64,000 nucleotides of DNA, taken from contig NZ_NNBJ01000017.1 in assembly GCF_002803085.1 (NCBI RefSeq), positions 62,001-126,000 of the forward strand, written 5' to 3'. Both the position numbers and the translations under genes were made by a program. Source of the DNA: Streptomyces sp. CB01201 (GTDB lineage: Bacteria > Actinomycetota > Actinomycetes > Streptomycetales > Streptomycetaceae). Position 1 is the stretch's first letter. Each line of letters opens with the position of its first letter. The notes below the pieces were generated by a model, which saw nothing but the letters and a program-made list of their open reading frames with translations, had not been told where the DNA came from and did no database searches. Shown here in pieces: positions 1 through 7,969 of the stretch.

Positions 1-987
1 GTCCTTCTGCTCGTACGGCAGTCGCTCGCCGGCCGCGACCCGCAGCTGCCACTCCACCAGGTCGACGCCGGTGATGAGCTCGGTCACCGGGTGCTCGACC
101 TGGAGGCGGGTGTTCATCTCCATGAAGTAGTACGAGGACGGGTCGCGGCCCGGGACGATGAACTCGACCGTGCCCGCGCCCGAGTAGCCGCACGAGCGGG
201 CCGCCTGGACGGCCGCCTCGCCCATCGCCGCGCGGGTCTCCTCGTCGAGCAGGACGCTGGGGGCCTCCTCGATGATCTTCTGGTGGCGGCGCTGGAGCGA
301 GCACTCGCGCTCACCGAGGTGGATCACGTTTCCGTGGCCGTCGGCGAGCACCTGGATCTCGATGTGGCGCGGCCGGTCGACCCAGCGCTCCACGAGAAGG
401 GTGTCGTCGCCGAAGGAGGAGCGGGCCTCGCGGCGCGCGGCCGCGATCTCGTCGCCGAGCAGCGCCTCCTCGCGCACCAGGCGCATGCCCTTGCCGCCGC
501 CGCCCGCGCTCGGCTTGAGGAGCACCGGCATGCCGATCTCCCGTGCGGCGAGCGCCAGTTGATCGTCCGTCAGGCCGCTGCCCGAGGAGCCCGGCACGAC
601 CGGGACCCCGGCCTCGCGCACGGTCGCCTTGGCGCGGATCTTGTCTCCCATCAGGGAGATCGCCTGGGCGCTCGGCCCGATGAAGACCAGGCCCGCCTCG
701 GCGCAGGCCGCGGCGAAGCCCGCGTTCTCGGCGAGGAAGCCGTAGCCCGGGTGGACCGCCTGGGCGCCGGTGCGCAGCGCCGCGTCGATGAGCAGCTCGG
801 GGCGCAGATAGCTGGCGGAGGCCGCGGCGGGGCCGATGCGCACCGCGGTGTCCGCCTCGCGGACGTGGCGCGCCTGGGCGTCCGCGTCCGAGAAGACGGC
901 CACCGAGCGGATGCCGAGCCGGCGCAGGGTGCGGATGACGCGGACCGCGATCTCGCCCCGGTTGGCGACGAGCACTGTCGTGAACAT
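1..987 (-). CDS. mccA: Methylcrotonyl/acyl-CoA carboxylase alpha subunit (biotin carboxylase), N-terminal part
   Basis: This is the ATP-dependent biotin carboxylase half of a biotin-dependent acyl-CoA carboxylase. Its C-terminus, including the biotinyl domain, runs off the left edge, and 329 codons are visible. The N-terminus begins MFTTVLVANRGEIAVRVIR, the family's usual start, and FMEMNTRLQVEHPVTE, the ATP-grasp active-site signature, lies near the edge. The ATG at 987 has GAGGG 6 nt upstream. The frame stays open upstream to a GTG at 1053 that would overlap the stop of the beta-subunit gene (GTGA), so a longer, translationally coupled form is possible. It lies directly behind the mccB-type beta subunit on the same strand, so the two should form one enzyme. 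With that partner, leucine/isovalerate catabolism is the best guess; the missing C-terminus prevents a firm assignment. Confidence 0.93.
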   Translation of the reverse strand, partial: MFTTVLVANRGEIAVRVIRTLRRLGIRSVAVFSDADAQARHVREADTAVRIGPAAASASYLRPELLIDAALRTGAQAVHPGYGFLAENAGFAAACAEAGLVFIGPSAQAISLMGDKIRAKATVREAGVPVVPGSSGSGLTDDQLALAAREIGMPVLLKPSAGGGGKGMRLVREEALLGDEIAAARREARSSFGDDTLLVERWVDRPRHIEIQVLADGHGNVIHLGERECSLQRRHQKIIEEAPSVLLDEETRAAMGEAAVQAARSCGYSGAGTVEFIVPGRDPSSYYFMEMNTRLQVEHPVTELITGVDLVEWQLRVAAGERLPYEQKD

Positions 988-1049
988 GGGAGCCCTCAAC
1001 GTAGAAGTCGACGTGGGTGCCGTCTCAGGTGTCTCAGCCATCGCGGGCG

Positions 1050-2657
1050 TCACATCCGGAAGACGCCGAAGGCGGGGTCGGCCAGCGGGGCGTTGGCGCA
1101 GGCGGTCAGGGCCAGGCCGAGCACCTGGCGGGTGTCGACCGGGTCGATCACCCCGTCGTCCCAGAGCCGGGCGGTGGCGTAGTAGGCGTTGCCCTGCGTC
1201 TCGTACTGCTCGCGGATGGGGGCCTTGAAGGCCTCCTCGTCCTCGGCACTCCAGTCGTCCCCCAACTGGTCGCGCTTGACGGTCGCGAGGACGGACGCGG
1301 CCTGCTCGCCGCCCATGACCGAGATCTTGGCGTTGGGCCACATCCACAGGAAGCGGGGGCTGTAGGCCCGGCCGCACATCGAGTAGTTGCCCGCGCCGTA
1401 GGAGCCGCCGACGACGACGGTCAGCTTCGGCACGCGCGTGCAGGCGACGGCCGTCACCATCTTCGCGCCGTGCTTGGCGATGCCGCCCGCCTCGTAGTCC
1501 CGGCCGACCATGAAGCCCGAGATGTTCTGCAGGAACACCAGCGGGATGCCGCGCTGGTCGCACAGCTCGATGAAGTGGGCGCCCTTCTGGGCGGATTCGG
1601 AGAACAGGATGCCGTTGTTGGCGACGATCCCGACCGGGTGGCCGTGGATCCGCGCGAAGCCGGTGACCAGCGTCTGGCCGAACTCCGCCTTGAACTCCTG
1701 GAAGCGCGAGCCGTCGACGACCCGGGCGATCACTTCCCGTACGTCGTAGGGGGTGCGCGAGTCGACCGGCACCGCGCCGTAGAGCCCGAACGGGTCGGCC
1801 TTCGGCTCCTCGGCCGGCTCCACGGACCAGGGCAGCGGGCCGCGCTCGGGCAGGGTGGCCACGATGTTGCGGACGATCCTGAGCGCGTGCGCGTCGTCCT
1901 CGGCCAGGTGGTCGGTGACGCCGGAGACCCGTGAGTGCACCTCGCCGCCGCCCAGCTCCTCGGCCGTGACGACCTCGCCGGTCGCCGCCTTCACCAGCGG
2001 GGGGCCGCCCAGGAAGATCGTGCCCTGGTTGCGGACGATCACGGCCTCGTCGCTCATCGCGGGAACGTACGCGCCGCCGGCCGTGCAGGAACCGAGCACG
2101 GCGGCGATCTGGGGGATGCCCGCGCCCGACATCCGGGCCTGGTTGTAGAAGATCCGCCCGAAGTGCTCGCGGTCGGGGAAGACCTCGTCCTGCATCGGCA
2201 GGAACGCGCCGCCCGAGTCGACCAGATAGAGGCAGGGCAGCCGGTTCTCCAGCGCCACCTCCTGGGCGCGCAGGTGCTTCTTCACCGTCATCGGGTAGTA
2301 CGTGCCGCCCTTGACCGTGGCGTCGTTGGCGACGATCACGCACTCGCGGCCGCTCACCCGCCCGATCCCGGCGATCACGCCCGCGGCGGGCGCCTGCCCG
2401 CCGTACATGCCCTCGGCGGCCAGTGGGGCCAGCTCAAGGAAGGGCGAGCCGGGGTCGAGGAGCGTGTCCACGCGGTCCCTCGGCAGCAGCTTGCCGCGCG
2501 CGACATGCCGCGCGCGGGAGCGCTCGCCCCCGCCGAGCCGGGCCGCGGCGAGCCGGGTCCGCAGCTCGTCGCCGAGCGCGCGATGGGCCGCCTCGTTGGC
2601 CTGCCAGGCCTCGGATGCGGGATCCTCCGCACTCCCCAGGACCGGTGCCTGCTGCAT
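1050..2657 (-). CDS. mccB: Methylcrotonyl-CoA carboxylase beta subunit (carboxyltransferase)
   Basis: This 535-residue carboxyltransferase moves CO2 from carboxybiotin to an acyl-CoA, most likely 3-methylcrotonyl-CoA in leucine degradation. The full carboxyltransferase fold is present: GKLLPRDRVDTLLDPGSPF near residue 55, VKGGTYYPMTVKKH near 115, the oxyanion segments SCTAGGAYVPAMSDE and IFLGGPPLVKAATGE in the first half, and NNGILFSESAQKGAHFIELC and GGSYGAGNYSMCGRAYSPRF in the second. Length and motifs fit MccB better than propionyl-CoA carboxylase PccB. The gene runs into the alpha subunit and is divergent from a TetR regulator. The 110-bp spacer holds two copies of a GTTA-N8-TAAC element that probably controls both genes. 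Confidence 0.93.
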   Translation of the reverse strand: MQQAPVLGSAEDPASEAWQANEAAHRALGDELRTRLAAARLGGGERSRARHVARGKLLPRDRVDTLLDPGSPFLELAPLAAEGMYGGQAPAAGVIAGIGRVSGRECVIVANDATVKGGTYYPMTVKKHLRAQEVALENRLPCLYLVDSGGAFLPMQDEVFPDREHFGRIFYNQARMSGAGIPQIAAVLGSCTAGGAYVPAMSDEAVIVRNQGTIFLGGPPLVKAATGEVVTAEELGGGEVHSRVSGVTDHLAEDDAHALRIVRNIVATLPERGPLPWSVEPAEEPKADPFGLYGAVPVDSRTPYDVREVIARVVDGSRFQEFKAEFGQTLVTGFARIHGHPVGIVANNGILFSESAQKGAHFIELCDQRGIPLVFLQNISGFMVGRDYEAGGIAKHGAKMVTAVACTRVPKLTVVVGGSYGAGNYSMCGRAYSPRFLWMWPNAKISVMGGEQAASVLATVKRDQLGDDWSAEDEEAFKAPIREQYETQGNAYYATARLWDDGVIDPVDTRQVLGLALTACANAPLADPAFGVFRM

Positions 2658-2699
2658 CGTGTCGAGCCCCCTTGCCCGTACGCGCCGAAGTCAACGGAT

Positions 2700-2744
2700 G
2701 TTAGTGACCGTTAACTCATTGCCTTCAGGTTAACGAGCGCTAAC
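2700..2744. promoter_or_regulatory. Paired GTTA-N8-TAAC operator between mccB and the TetR gene
   Basis: Two 16-bp inverted repeats, GTTAGTGACCGTTAAC (2700-2715) and GTTAACGAGCGCTAAC (2729-2744), match at 12 of 16 positions and start 29 bp apart. Each has GTTA/TAAC arms. They lie in the only spacer between the divergent mccB and TetR genes. TetR dimers commonly bind such palindromes to repress themselves and the neighbouring operon, so this is a likely autoregulatory operator. Binding itself is inferred. Confidence 0.6.
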
Positions 2745-2767
2745 CGCATTGTCTAGAATGAATTCCC

Positions 2768-3364
2768 ATGAGCACCCGTACCGACGCCCCCACCCGCCGC
2801 GAGCAGATCCTGCGCGAGGCCGCCCGGCTGTTCGCGGAACGCGGCTTCCACGGCGTCGGCGTCGACGAGATAGGCGCCGCGGTCGGCATCAGCGGCCCCG
2901 GCCTGTACCGGCACTTCGCCGGCAAGGACGCGATGCTGGCCGAGCTGCTGGTCGGGATCAGCGGGCGGCTGTACGACGGCGGCCGCAAGCGGGTCGCCGA
3001 GGCGGCGGGCGACCCCGAGCGGCTGCTCGGCTCGCTCATCGACGGGCACATCGACTTCGCCCTGGACGACCGGTCGCTGATCACCCTGCACGACCGCGAG
3101 CTCGACCGGCTCCGCGACAGCGACCGCAAGCTGGTGCGCCAGCTCCAGCGGCAGTACGTCGAGCTGTGGGTCGGGGCCGTGCGGGAGCTGTATCCGCCGG
3201 TGCCGGAGGCGGAGGTGCGCGGGGCGGTGCACGCCGTGTTCGGGCTGCTCAACTCGACGCCGCACCTCGGCTCGAACGGCTCCGGGCTGCCCGGCCGCAC
3301 CGCCACCGAGACGCTCCTTCGCCGACTGGCGCACGGGGCCTTCGCCTCGCTCGACGCGGGCTGA
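2768..3364 (+). CDS. TetR-family transcriptional regulator
   Basis: This 198-residue regulator has an N-terminal TetR helix-turn-helix at about residues 14-58, including FAERGFHGVGVDEIGAAVG and ISGPGLYRHFAGKDAM, followed by an all-helical ligand-binding region. The start is the ATG 8 nt after TCTAGAATGAATT; no strong Shine-Dalgarno is visible, so the mRNA may be leaderless or weakly translated. The gene is divergent from the carboxylase beta subunit and separated from it by two palindromes. It is therefore a good candidate to sense an acyl-CoA or related metabolite and repress leucine/isovalerate catabolism. The ligand cannot be read from the sequence. Confidence 0.9.
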   Translation: MSTRTDAPTRREQILREAARLFAERGFHGVGVDEIGAAVGISGPGLYRHFAGKDAMLAELLVGISGRLYDGGRKRVAEAAGDPERLLGSLIDGHIDFALDDRSLITLHDRELDRLRDSDRKLVRQLQRQYVELWVGAVRELYPPVPEAEVRGAVHAVFGLLNSTPHLGSNGSGLPGRTATETLLRRLAHGAFASLDAG

Positions 3365-3502
3365 GCGGGCTGAGCGGGCCGGACGGGGTGCGGCGCCGCG
3401 GGCTGCGGTCCGGCCCCTCTGCGTTTCGCCGCGCGGTCGGTACGGGTCCGCTGCTCGGGACGGACAGGTCGTGCGCGGCTTGCTCGGGGCAGAATGGGCG
3501 GC

Positions 3503-4273
3503 ATGCCGATACCCAGCCGTGCCGCCCTTGTCGACCACCTCGTCCGCACCCGTATCGCCGGTGATGTCGCCACGCCCCGCGACAACAACCTCTCCCACTA
3601 CCGCAAGCTCGCCAACGGCGACCGCCACTACTGGCTGGGCCTTGAGCTGGGGGACCGCTGGACGGACGAGCAGGACGTGCTCGCGGTGATGGCCGAGCGC
3701 TGCGGCGTCGTGGACGACCCCGGGCACCGCACCGGCCAGGACACCATCGACCCCGAGCTGACCGTCGACGGCCTGGACCGGATGGCGGCGCGGCTGCGCA
3801 AGGCCGCGGCGGGGCGGGAGCGGGTCCTTTTCGCCACCGGGCACCCCGGTGCGCTCCTCGACGTGCACAGCCGGACCGCGGCGGGGCTGCGGGCGGCGGG
3901 CTGCGAGATCGTACGGATCCCCGGCGGGCTCACCGCGGACGAGGGGTACGTCGTGCAGTTCGCGGACGTGGCCGTCTTCGAGCGGGGCGCGTCGCTGTGG
4001 CACACCCATTCGCCGGAGCCGATGCGGGCGATTCTGGACGCGCTGGAGACTCCGCCGGACCTTGTGGTCGCGGACCACGGGTGGGCGGGGTGTGCGGGGC
4101 AGCGGGGCGTGGACTCTGTGGGGTACGCGGACTGCAATGACCCCGCGCTGTTCCTTGCGGAGGCGGAGGGTTTGCTCCAGGTGACGGTTCCCCTGGACGA
4201 CCACGTCCTGGACCCGCGCTTCTACGAGCCCATGACGGCGTACCTCCTCGCGGCGGCGGGCCTGGAGGCCTGA
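3503..4273 (+). CDS. Conserved actinobacterial protein, often annotated as a phosphatase
   Basis: This is a soluble protein of about 256 residues. I recognise it as a conserved streptomycete protein usually labelled 'phosphatase', but I see no classic HAD or PAP signature that proves the activity. Conserved-looking stretches are VATPRDNNLSHYRKLANGD near the N-terminus, LFATGHPGALLDVHSRTAAG in the middle and VVADHGWAGCAGQRGVDSVG toward the C-terminus. They are rich in His, Asp and Gly and could form a metal or phosphate site. The ATG at 3503 gives the N-terminus MPIPSRAALVDHL; an in-frame ATG at 3494 adds three residues. The gene stands alone between the TetR gene and a repeat block and convergent with a cation efflux gene. 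Function is unknown. Confidence 0.75.
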   Translation: MPIPSRAALVDHLVRTRIAGDVATPRDNNLSHYRKLANGDRHYWLGLELGDRWTDEQDVLAVMAERCGVVDDPGHRTGQDTIDPELTVDGLDRMAARLRKAAAGRERVLFATGHPGALLDVHSRTAAGLRAAGCEIVRIPGGLTADEGYVVQFADVAVFERGASLWHTHSPEPMRAILDALETPPDLVVADHGWAGCAGQRGVDSVGYADCNDPALFLAEAEGLLQVTVPLDDHVLDPRFYEPMTAYLLAAAGLEA

Positions 4274-4275
4274 CC

Positions 4276-4740
4276 CCCGCCCCATCCCGTTGCCCGGGGT
4301 TGGTTGGTTCCGGCCCCTGGGGGCTCCGCCCCCAGACCCCCGTTCGCGCCTGAACGGCGCTCGTCCTCAAACGCCGGACGGGCTGAAATGCCCCGGTGCG
4401 GGCCGGCACAGTACTGCCAGGGGCGCGGGGAACTGCGCGACCAGCCACGCACGGTGGCCGGACGAGAAGGGGGTTGGGGGCGCGAGGAACTGCGCGAATG
4501 GCCCCTACGGTCTGCGGACGAAGGCGGGTTCAGGGGCGCGGGGAACTGCGCGACGAGCCACGCACGGTGGGCGGACGAAAACGGGGTTGGGGGCGCGGGG
4601 AACTGCGCGACGAGCCACGCACGGTCTGCGGACGAAGGCGGGTTCAGGGGCGCGGGGAACTGCGCGACCAGCCACGCACGGTGGACGGACGAAAACGGGG
4701 TGGGGGGCGCGGGGCGCGAGCCACCCCGGGGCCGGGGCCG
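4276..4740. repeat. Intergenic repeat block with five GCGCGGGGAACTGCGCGA units
   Basis: No gene is seen here. The block opens with CCCCGCCCCATCCC (4276-4289), then a GGGGGCTCCGCCCCC hairpin (about 4319-4333) and the module CTCGTCCTCAAACGCCGGAC (about 4358-4377). About five copies of the unit GGGGCGCGGGGAACTGCGCG plus an ACCAGCCACGCACGGT-like tail follow, spaced 55-60 bp. The same three modules recur in other intergenic regions of this window. The strong hairpins probably end transcription of the two convergent flanking genes. Confidence 0.85.
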
Positions 4741-4750
4741 GGGCAGGGCG

Positions 4751-5704
4751 CTACGCGGCGGAGGGGGTCGGGTCCAGGTAGACCCGGCGGATGGCCGGGA
4801 AGCGGGCGCGCAGGCGGGCCTCCGCCTCGTCGCAGGCCCGCTCGACCTCCGCCGCCGTCGACACGTCCCGGAAGTCGATCTTCGCGGCGATCAGGATCTC
4901 CTCCGGCCCCTGGATCAGCGTGGTCAGGTCGAGCACCGCTTCGACGTGCGGCACCCCGAGCAGCACGGCCCGCACCCCGTCCCGCATCTCCGGCGGCAGC
5001 GGACGGCCGATCAGCAGGCGCGCGTTGGACCGGCCCAGCTCCCACGCCACGTACACCAGGAGCAGGCCGATCAGCACGGACGCCGTACCGTCCCAGACGC
5101 CGGAGCCCGTGAGCTGGCCGCCGAGCAGGCCGCCCGCGGCGAGCAGCAGTCCGGCCAGGGCGGCGGAGTCCTCCATCACCACCGCCTTGACCGCGGTGTC
5201 CGGGGTCAGGCGGAAGTAGCGGCCCACCGGCGCCCCGAGCCGCGCCGCCTCCGCCTTCACCTGGCGCAGGCCGGTCCGCAGGGAGTAGCCCTCCGGGAGG
5301 AAGGCGACCGCGAGGACGAGGTAGGAGACGAGCGGGTCGCCCAGTTCCTCGCCCGCCACCAGCGTGTGGATGCCGTCGTAGACCGAGAACACCGCGCCGC
5401 CGACGAACGTGGCGACCGCCGCGAACATCGCCCAGATGTAGCGCTCGGGCCCGTACCCGAGCGGGTGTTCCTCGTCGGCCGGCTTCTCGCTGCGCTTGAG
5501 CGCGGTGAGCAGGAGCAGTTCGGTGACCGTGTCGGCGAGCGAGTGCGCGGCTTCCGACAGCATCGCGCTGGACCCGCTGATCACCCCGGCGACCGCCTTC
5601 GCCAGCGCGATCCCGAGGTTGGCGGTCGCCGCGACGACGACCGTGATCGTGCTCTCGCCGCCGCCGCCGCCGTCGCCGACGACGCCCTCGTCCGATGCGC
5701 TCAT
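4751..5704 (-). CDS. Cation diffusion facilitator family metal efflux protein
   Basis: This 317-residue membrane protein belongs to the CDF family, which exports divalent metals (Zn, Co, Fe, Mn) in exchange for protons. About six hydrophobic segments are visible. The second transmembrane helix region has SAMLSEAAHSLADTVTE, where the conserved His and Asp form the transport site. HPLGYGPERYIWAMFAA follows. A metal-binding-like cytoplasmic tail covers about residues 230-317 (VEAVLDLTTLIQGPEEILI). The N-terminus has a glycine-rich run at about residues 11-16. The ATG at 5704 is the only reasonable start. The gene is convergent with the 'phosphatase' gene and 37 bp downstream of tesB, but no functional link to tesB is evident. 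Confidence 0.9.
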   Translation of the reverse strand: MSASDEGVVGDGGGGGESTITVVVAATANLGIALAKAVAGVISGSSAMLSEAAHSLADTVTELLLLTALKRSEKPADEEHPLGYGPERYIWAMFAAVATFVGGAVFSVYDGIHTLVAGEELGDPLVSYLVLAVAFLPEGYSLRTGLRQVKAEAARLGAPVGRYFRLTPDTAVKAVVMEDSAALAGLLLAAGGLLGGQLTGSGVWDGTASVLIGLLLVYVAWELGRSNARLLIGRPLPPEMRDGVRAVLLGVPHVEAVLDLTTLIQGPEEILIAAKIDFRDVSTAAEVERACDEAEARLRARFPAIRRVYLDPTPSAA

Positions 5705-5741
5705 ACCCGGACGGTATGTCCGATCCCCGGGCCCGGCGACG

Positions 5742-6614
5742 TCAGCGCGGGATGCGGACGACGCCCTCCTGGATCACCGTGATCGCGAGCCGCCCGTCCT
5801 GCGTGTAGATCCGCGCCTGCCCGAGCCCGCGTCCGCCGGACGCCGAGGGCGACTCCTGGTCGTAGAGCAGCCATTCGTCGGCGCGGAAGGGGCGGTGGAA
5901 CCACATCGCGTGGTCGAGCGAGGCGCCCACCACGTCCCCGACCGCCCAGCCGCCCCGCCCGTGGGCGAGCAGCACCGAGTCGAGCAGCGTCATGTCGGAG
6001 ACGTAGGTCGCCAGGCACACGTGCAGCAGCGGGTCGTCGGCGAGCTTGCCGTTGGTGCGGAACCACACCTGCGAGCGCGGTTCGCGCGGGGTGCCGACGC
6101 TGCCCCACGGCGGCGCGTCCACGTACCGCAGATCGACGGCCGCGCGGGCCTCGATCAGCCGGTCCACCACGCCCGGGTCGCGGAAGGCGTCCGCGTACCG
6201 CGGCAGCATCTCGGCGGCGGTCGGCAGCGACTCCGGGTCCGGCGCGGTCGGCATGCCGGCCTGGTGCTCCATGCCCTCCTCGTACGTCTGGAACGACGCG
6301 GAGAGGTGGAAGATCGGCTGCCCGTGCTGGATGGCGACGACGCGGCGGGTGGTGAAGGAGGCGCCGTCGCGGATGCGGTCGACGGTGTAGACGATCGGCG
6401 CGCCCGGGTCGCCGGCCCGCAGGAAGTAGGCGTGCAGCGAGTGCGCCATCCGGTCGGCGGGCACGGTGCGGCCCGCGGCGACCAGCGCCTGCGCGGCCAC
6501 CTGGCCGCCGAAGACGCGCGGCACGAGTGCCGAGCGGGACCGGCCGCGGAAGATGTCCTCCTCGATCCGCTCCAGGTCGAGCAGATCGAGGAGGGTCTCA
6601 AGTGCCTGATGCAT
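5742..6614 (-). CDS. tesB: Acyl-CoA thioesterase II
   Basis: This 290-residue double-hotdog thioesterase hydrolyses acyl-CoA to free fatty acid and CoA. Family features include RVFGGQVAAQALVAAGRTV near residue 33, HSLHAYFLRAGDPGAPIVY near 58, DGASFTTRRVVAIQHGQPIF near 84 and, in the second half, LDHAMWFHRPFRADEWLLYD and GRGLGQARIYTQDGRLA. The length is normal for TesB. It lies 33 bp downstream of an acyl-CoA dehydrogenase on the same strand. The pair probably forms an operon that handles acyl-CoA turnover beside the methylcrotonyl-CoA carboxylase genes. Confidence 0.93.
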   Translation of the reverse strand: MHQALETLLDLLDLERIEEDIFRGRSRSALVPRVFGGQVAAQALVAAGRTVPADRMAHSLHAYFLRAGDPGAPIVYTVDRIRDGASFTTRRVVAIQHGQPIFHLSASFQTYEEGMEHQAGMPTAPDPESLPTAAEMLPRYADAFRDPGVVDRLIEARAAVDLRYVDAPPWGSVGTPREPRSQVWFRTNGKLADDPLLHVCLATYVSDMTLLDSVLLAHGRGGWAVGDVVGASLDHAMWFHRPFRADEWLLYDQESPSASGGRGLGQARIYTQDGRLAITVIQEGVVRIPR

Positions 6615-6647
6615 GAAGGTAGTTGTATCCGACCGCCGTGACGGTTC

Positions 6648-7805
6648 CTACAGGCCCATGTTCTTGGCGATGATCGACTTCATGATCTCGCTCGTGCCGC
6701 CGTAGATCCGGTTCACCCGGTTGTCGGCGTACAGGCGGGCGATCGGGTACTCGTTCATGAAGCCGTAGCCGCCGTGCAGCTGGAGGCAGCGGTCGATGAC
6801 GCGGTGCGCGACCTCGGTGCAGAACAGCTTCGCGGACGCGGCCTCGGCCGGCGTCAGCTCGCCCGCGTCCAGCGCCTCCAGGGCGCGGTCGGCGACCGCC
6901 TCGGCGGCGTCCACCTCGGCCTGGCAGGCGGCCAGTTCGAACTTGGTGTTCTGGAACGAGGCGACCGTCTTGCCGAAGACCGTGCGGTCCTGGACGTACT
7001 CCTTGGCGAACCGGACGGCCGCCTTGGCCTGGGCGTACGCGCCGAACGCGATGCCCCAGCGCTCGGAGGCGAGGTTGTGGCCGAGGTAGTAGAAGCCCTT
7101 GTTCTCCTCGCCGAGCAGGTCCTCGGCGGGGACCTTGACGTCGACGAAGGCCAGCTCGGCGGTGTCGGAGGTCTTCAGGCCGAGCTTGTCGAGCTTGCGG
7201 CCGACCGAGTAGCCCTCGGACTTGGTGTCCACCGCGAACAGCGAGATGCCGTGGCGGCGGTCCTCGGCGGAGGGGGCGTCGGTGCGGGCGCAGACGATCA
7301 CGCGGTCGGCGTGCACACCGCCGGTGATGAAGGTCTTGGCGCCGTTGAGGACGTAGTGCGAGCCGTCCTCGGAGAGCTTGGCGGTGGTCTTCATGCCCGC
7401 GAGGTCGGAGCCGGTGCCCGGCTCGGTCATCGCCAGCGCCCACATCTCCTCGCCGGAGACGAACTTCGGCAGGAAGCGCTTCTTCTGCTCGTCGGTGGCG
7501 AGCATCTTGATGTACGGCAGGCCGAGCAGCACGTGCACGCCCGAGCCGCCGAACTGGACGCCCGCGCGGGCCGTCTCCTCGTACATCACGGCCTCGAACT
7601 TGTACGAGTCGATGCCGGCGCCGCCGAACTCCTCGTCCACCCGGATGCCGAAGATGCCCAGCTCGGCGAGCTTGTAGTAGAACTCGCGCGGCACGATGCC
7701 CTGCGCGAACCACTCGTCGTAGGCCGGGACGACCTCGGCCTCGATGAAGGCGCGCAGGGTCTCCCGGAACGCCTCGTGGTCTTCGTCGAATACCGTACGG
7801 CGCAC
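6648..7805 (-). CDS. Acyl-CoA dehydrogenase
   Basis: This flavoprotein introduces an alpha-beta double bond into an acyl-CoA. It has 385 residues from a GTG at 7805, chosen because AGGAGG lies 6 nt upstream; the ATG at 7829 lacks a ribosome-binding site. FAD and substrate motifs are present: WALAMTEPGTGSDLAGMKTT, FITGGVHADRVIVCARTD, and the C-terminal QLHGGYGFMNEYPIARLYAD and RIYGGTSEIMKSIIAKNMG. The catalytic Glu of the GGTSEI segment is present. It probably shares a transcript with tesB. The neighbourhood suggests branched-chain or short-chain acyl-CoA substrates, which is inference. Confidence 0.93.
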   Translation of the reverse strand: MRRTVFDEDHEAFRETLRAFIEAEVVPAYDEWFAQGIVPREFYYKLAELGIFGIRVDEEFGGAGIDSYKFEAVMYEETARAGVQFGGSGVHVLLGLPYIKMLATDEQKKRFLPKFVSGEEMWALAMTEPGTGSDLAGMKTTAKLSEDGSHYVLNGAKTFITGGVHADRVIVCARTDAPSAEDRRHGISLFAVDTKSEGYSVGRKLDKLGLKTSDTAELAFVDVKVPAEDLLGEENKGFYYLGHNLASERWGIAFGAYAQAKAAVRFAKEYVQDRTVFGKTVASFQNTKFELAACQAEVDAAEAVADRALEALDAGELTPAEAASAKLFCTEVAHRVIDRCLQLHGGYGFMNEYPIARLYADNRVNRIYGGTSEIMKSIIAKNMGL

Positions 7806-7832
7806 GGTCGCCCTCCTCGGCTCACACATTCG

Positions 7833-7846
7833 GCTAAGCGCTTGCT
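7833..7846. promoter_or_regulatory. Possible palindromic operator upstream of the acyl-CoA dehydrogenase
   Basis: GCTAAGCGCTTGCT is centred on the perfect octamer AAGCGCTT, 28 bp upstream of the chosen start. Palindromes with this core are common targets of TetR- or LacI-type repressors. Nothing in the sequence shows which protein would bind here, so this is a candidate only. Confidence 0.35.
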
Positions 7847-7969
7847 CAGGTTGAATAACGAAGTTACCCGGCAGTCACCGGCACTGTCCAGAGGTCCGGG
7901 GATCCGGAGGCACAGAGCCAGAGTGAGACGCCCCACTGTCGGACGCCACCCGGCCCCGCTCCGCCGGGT

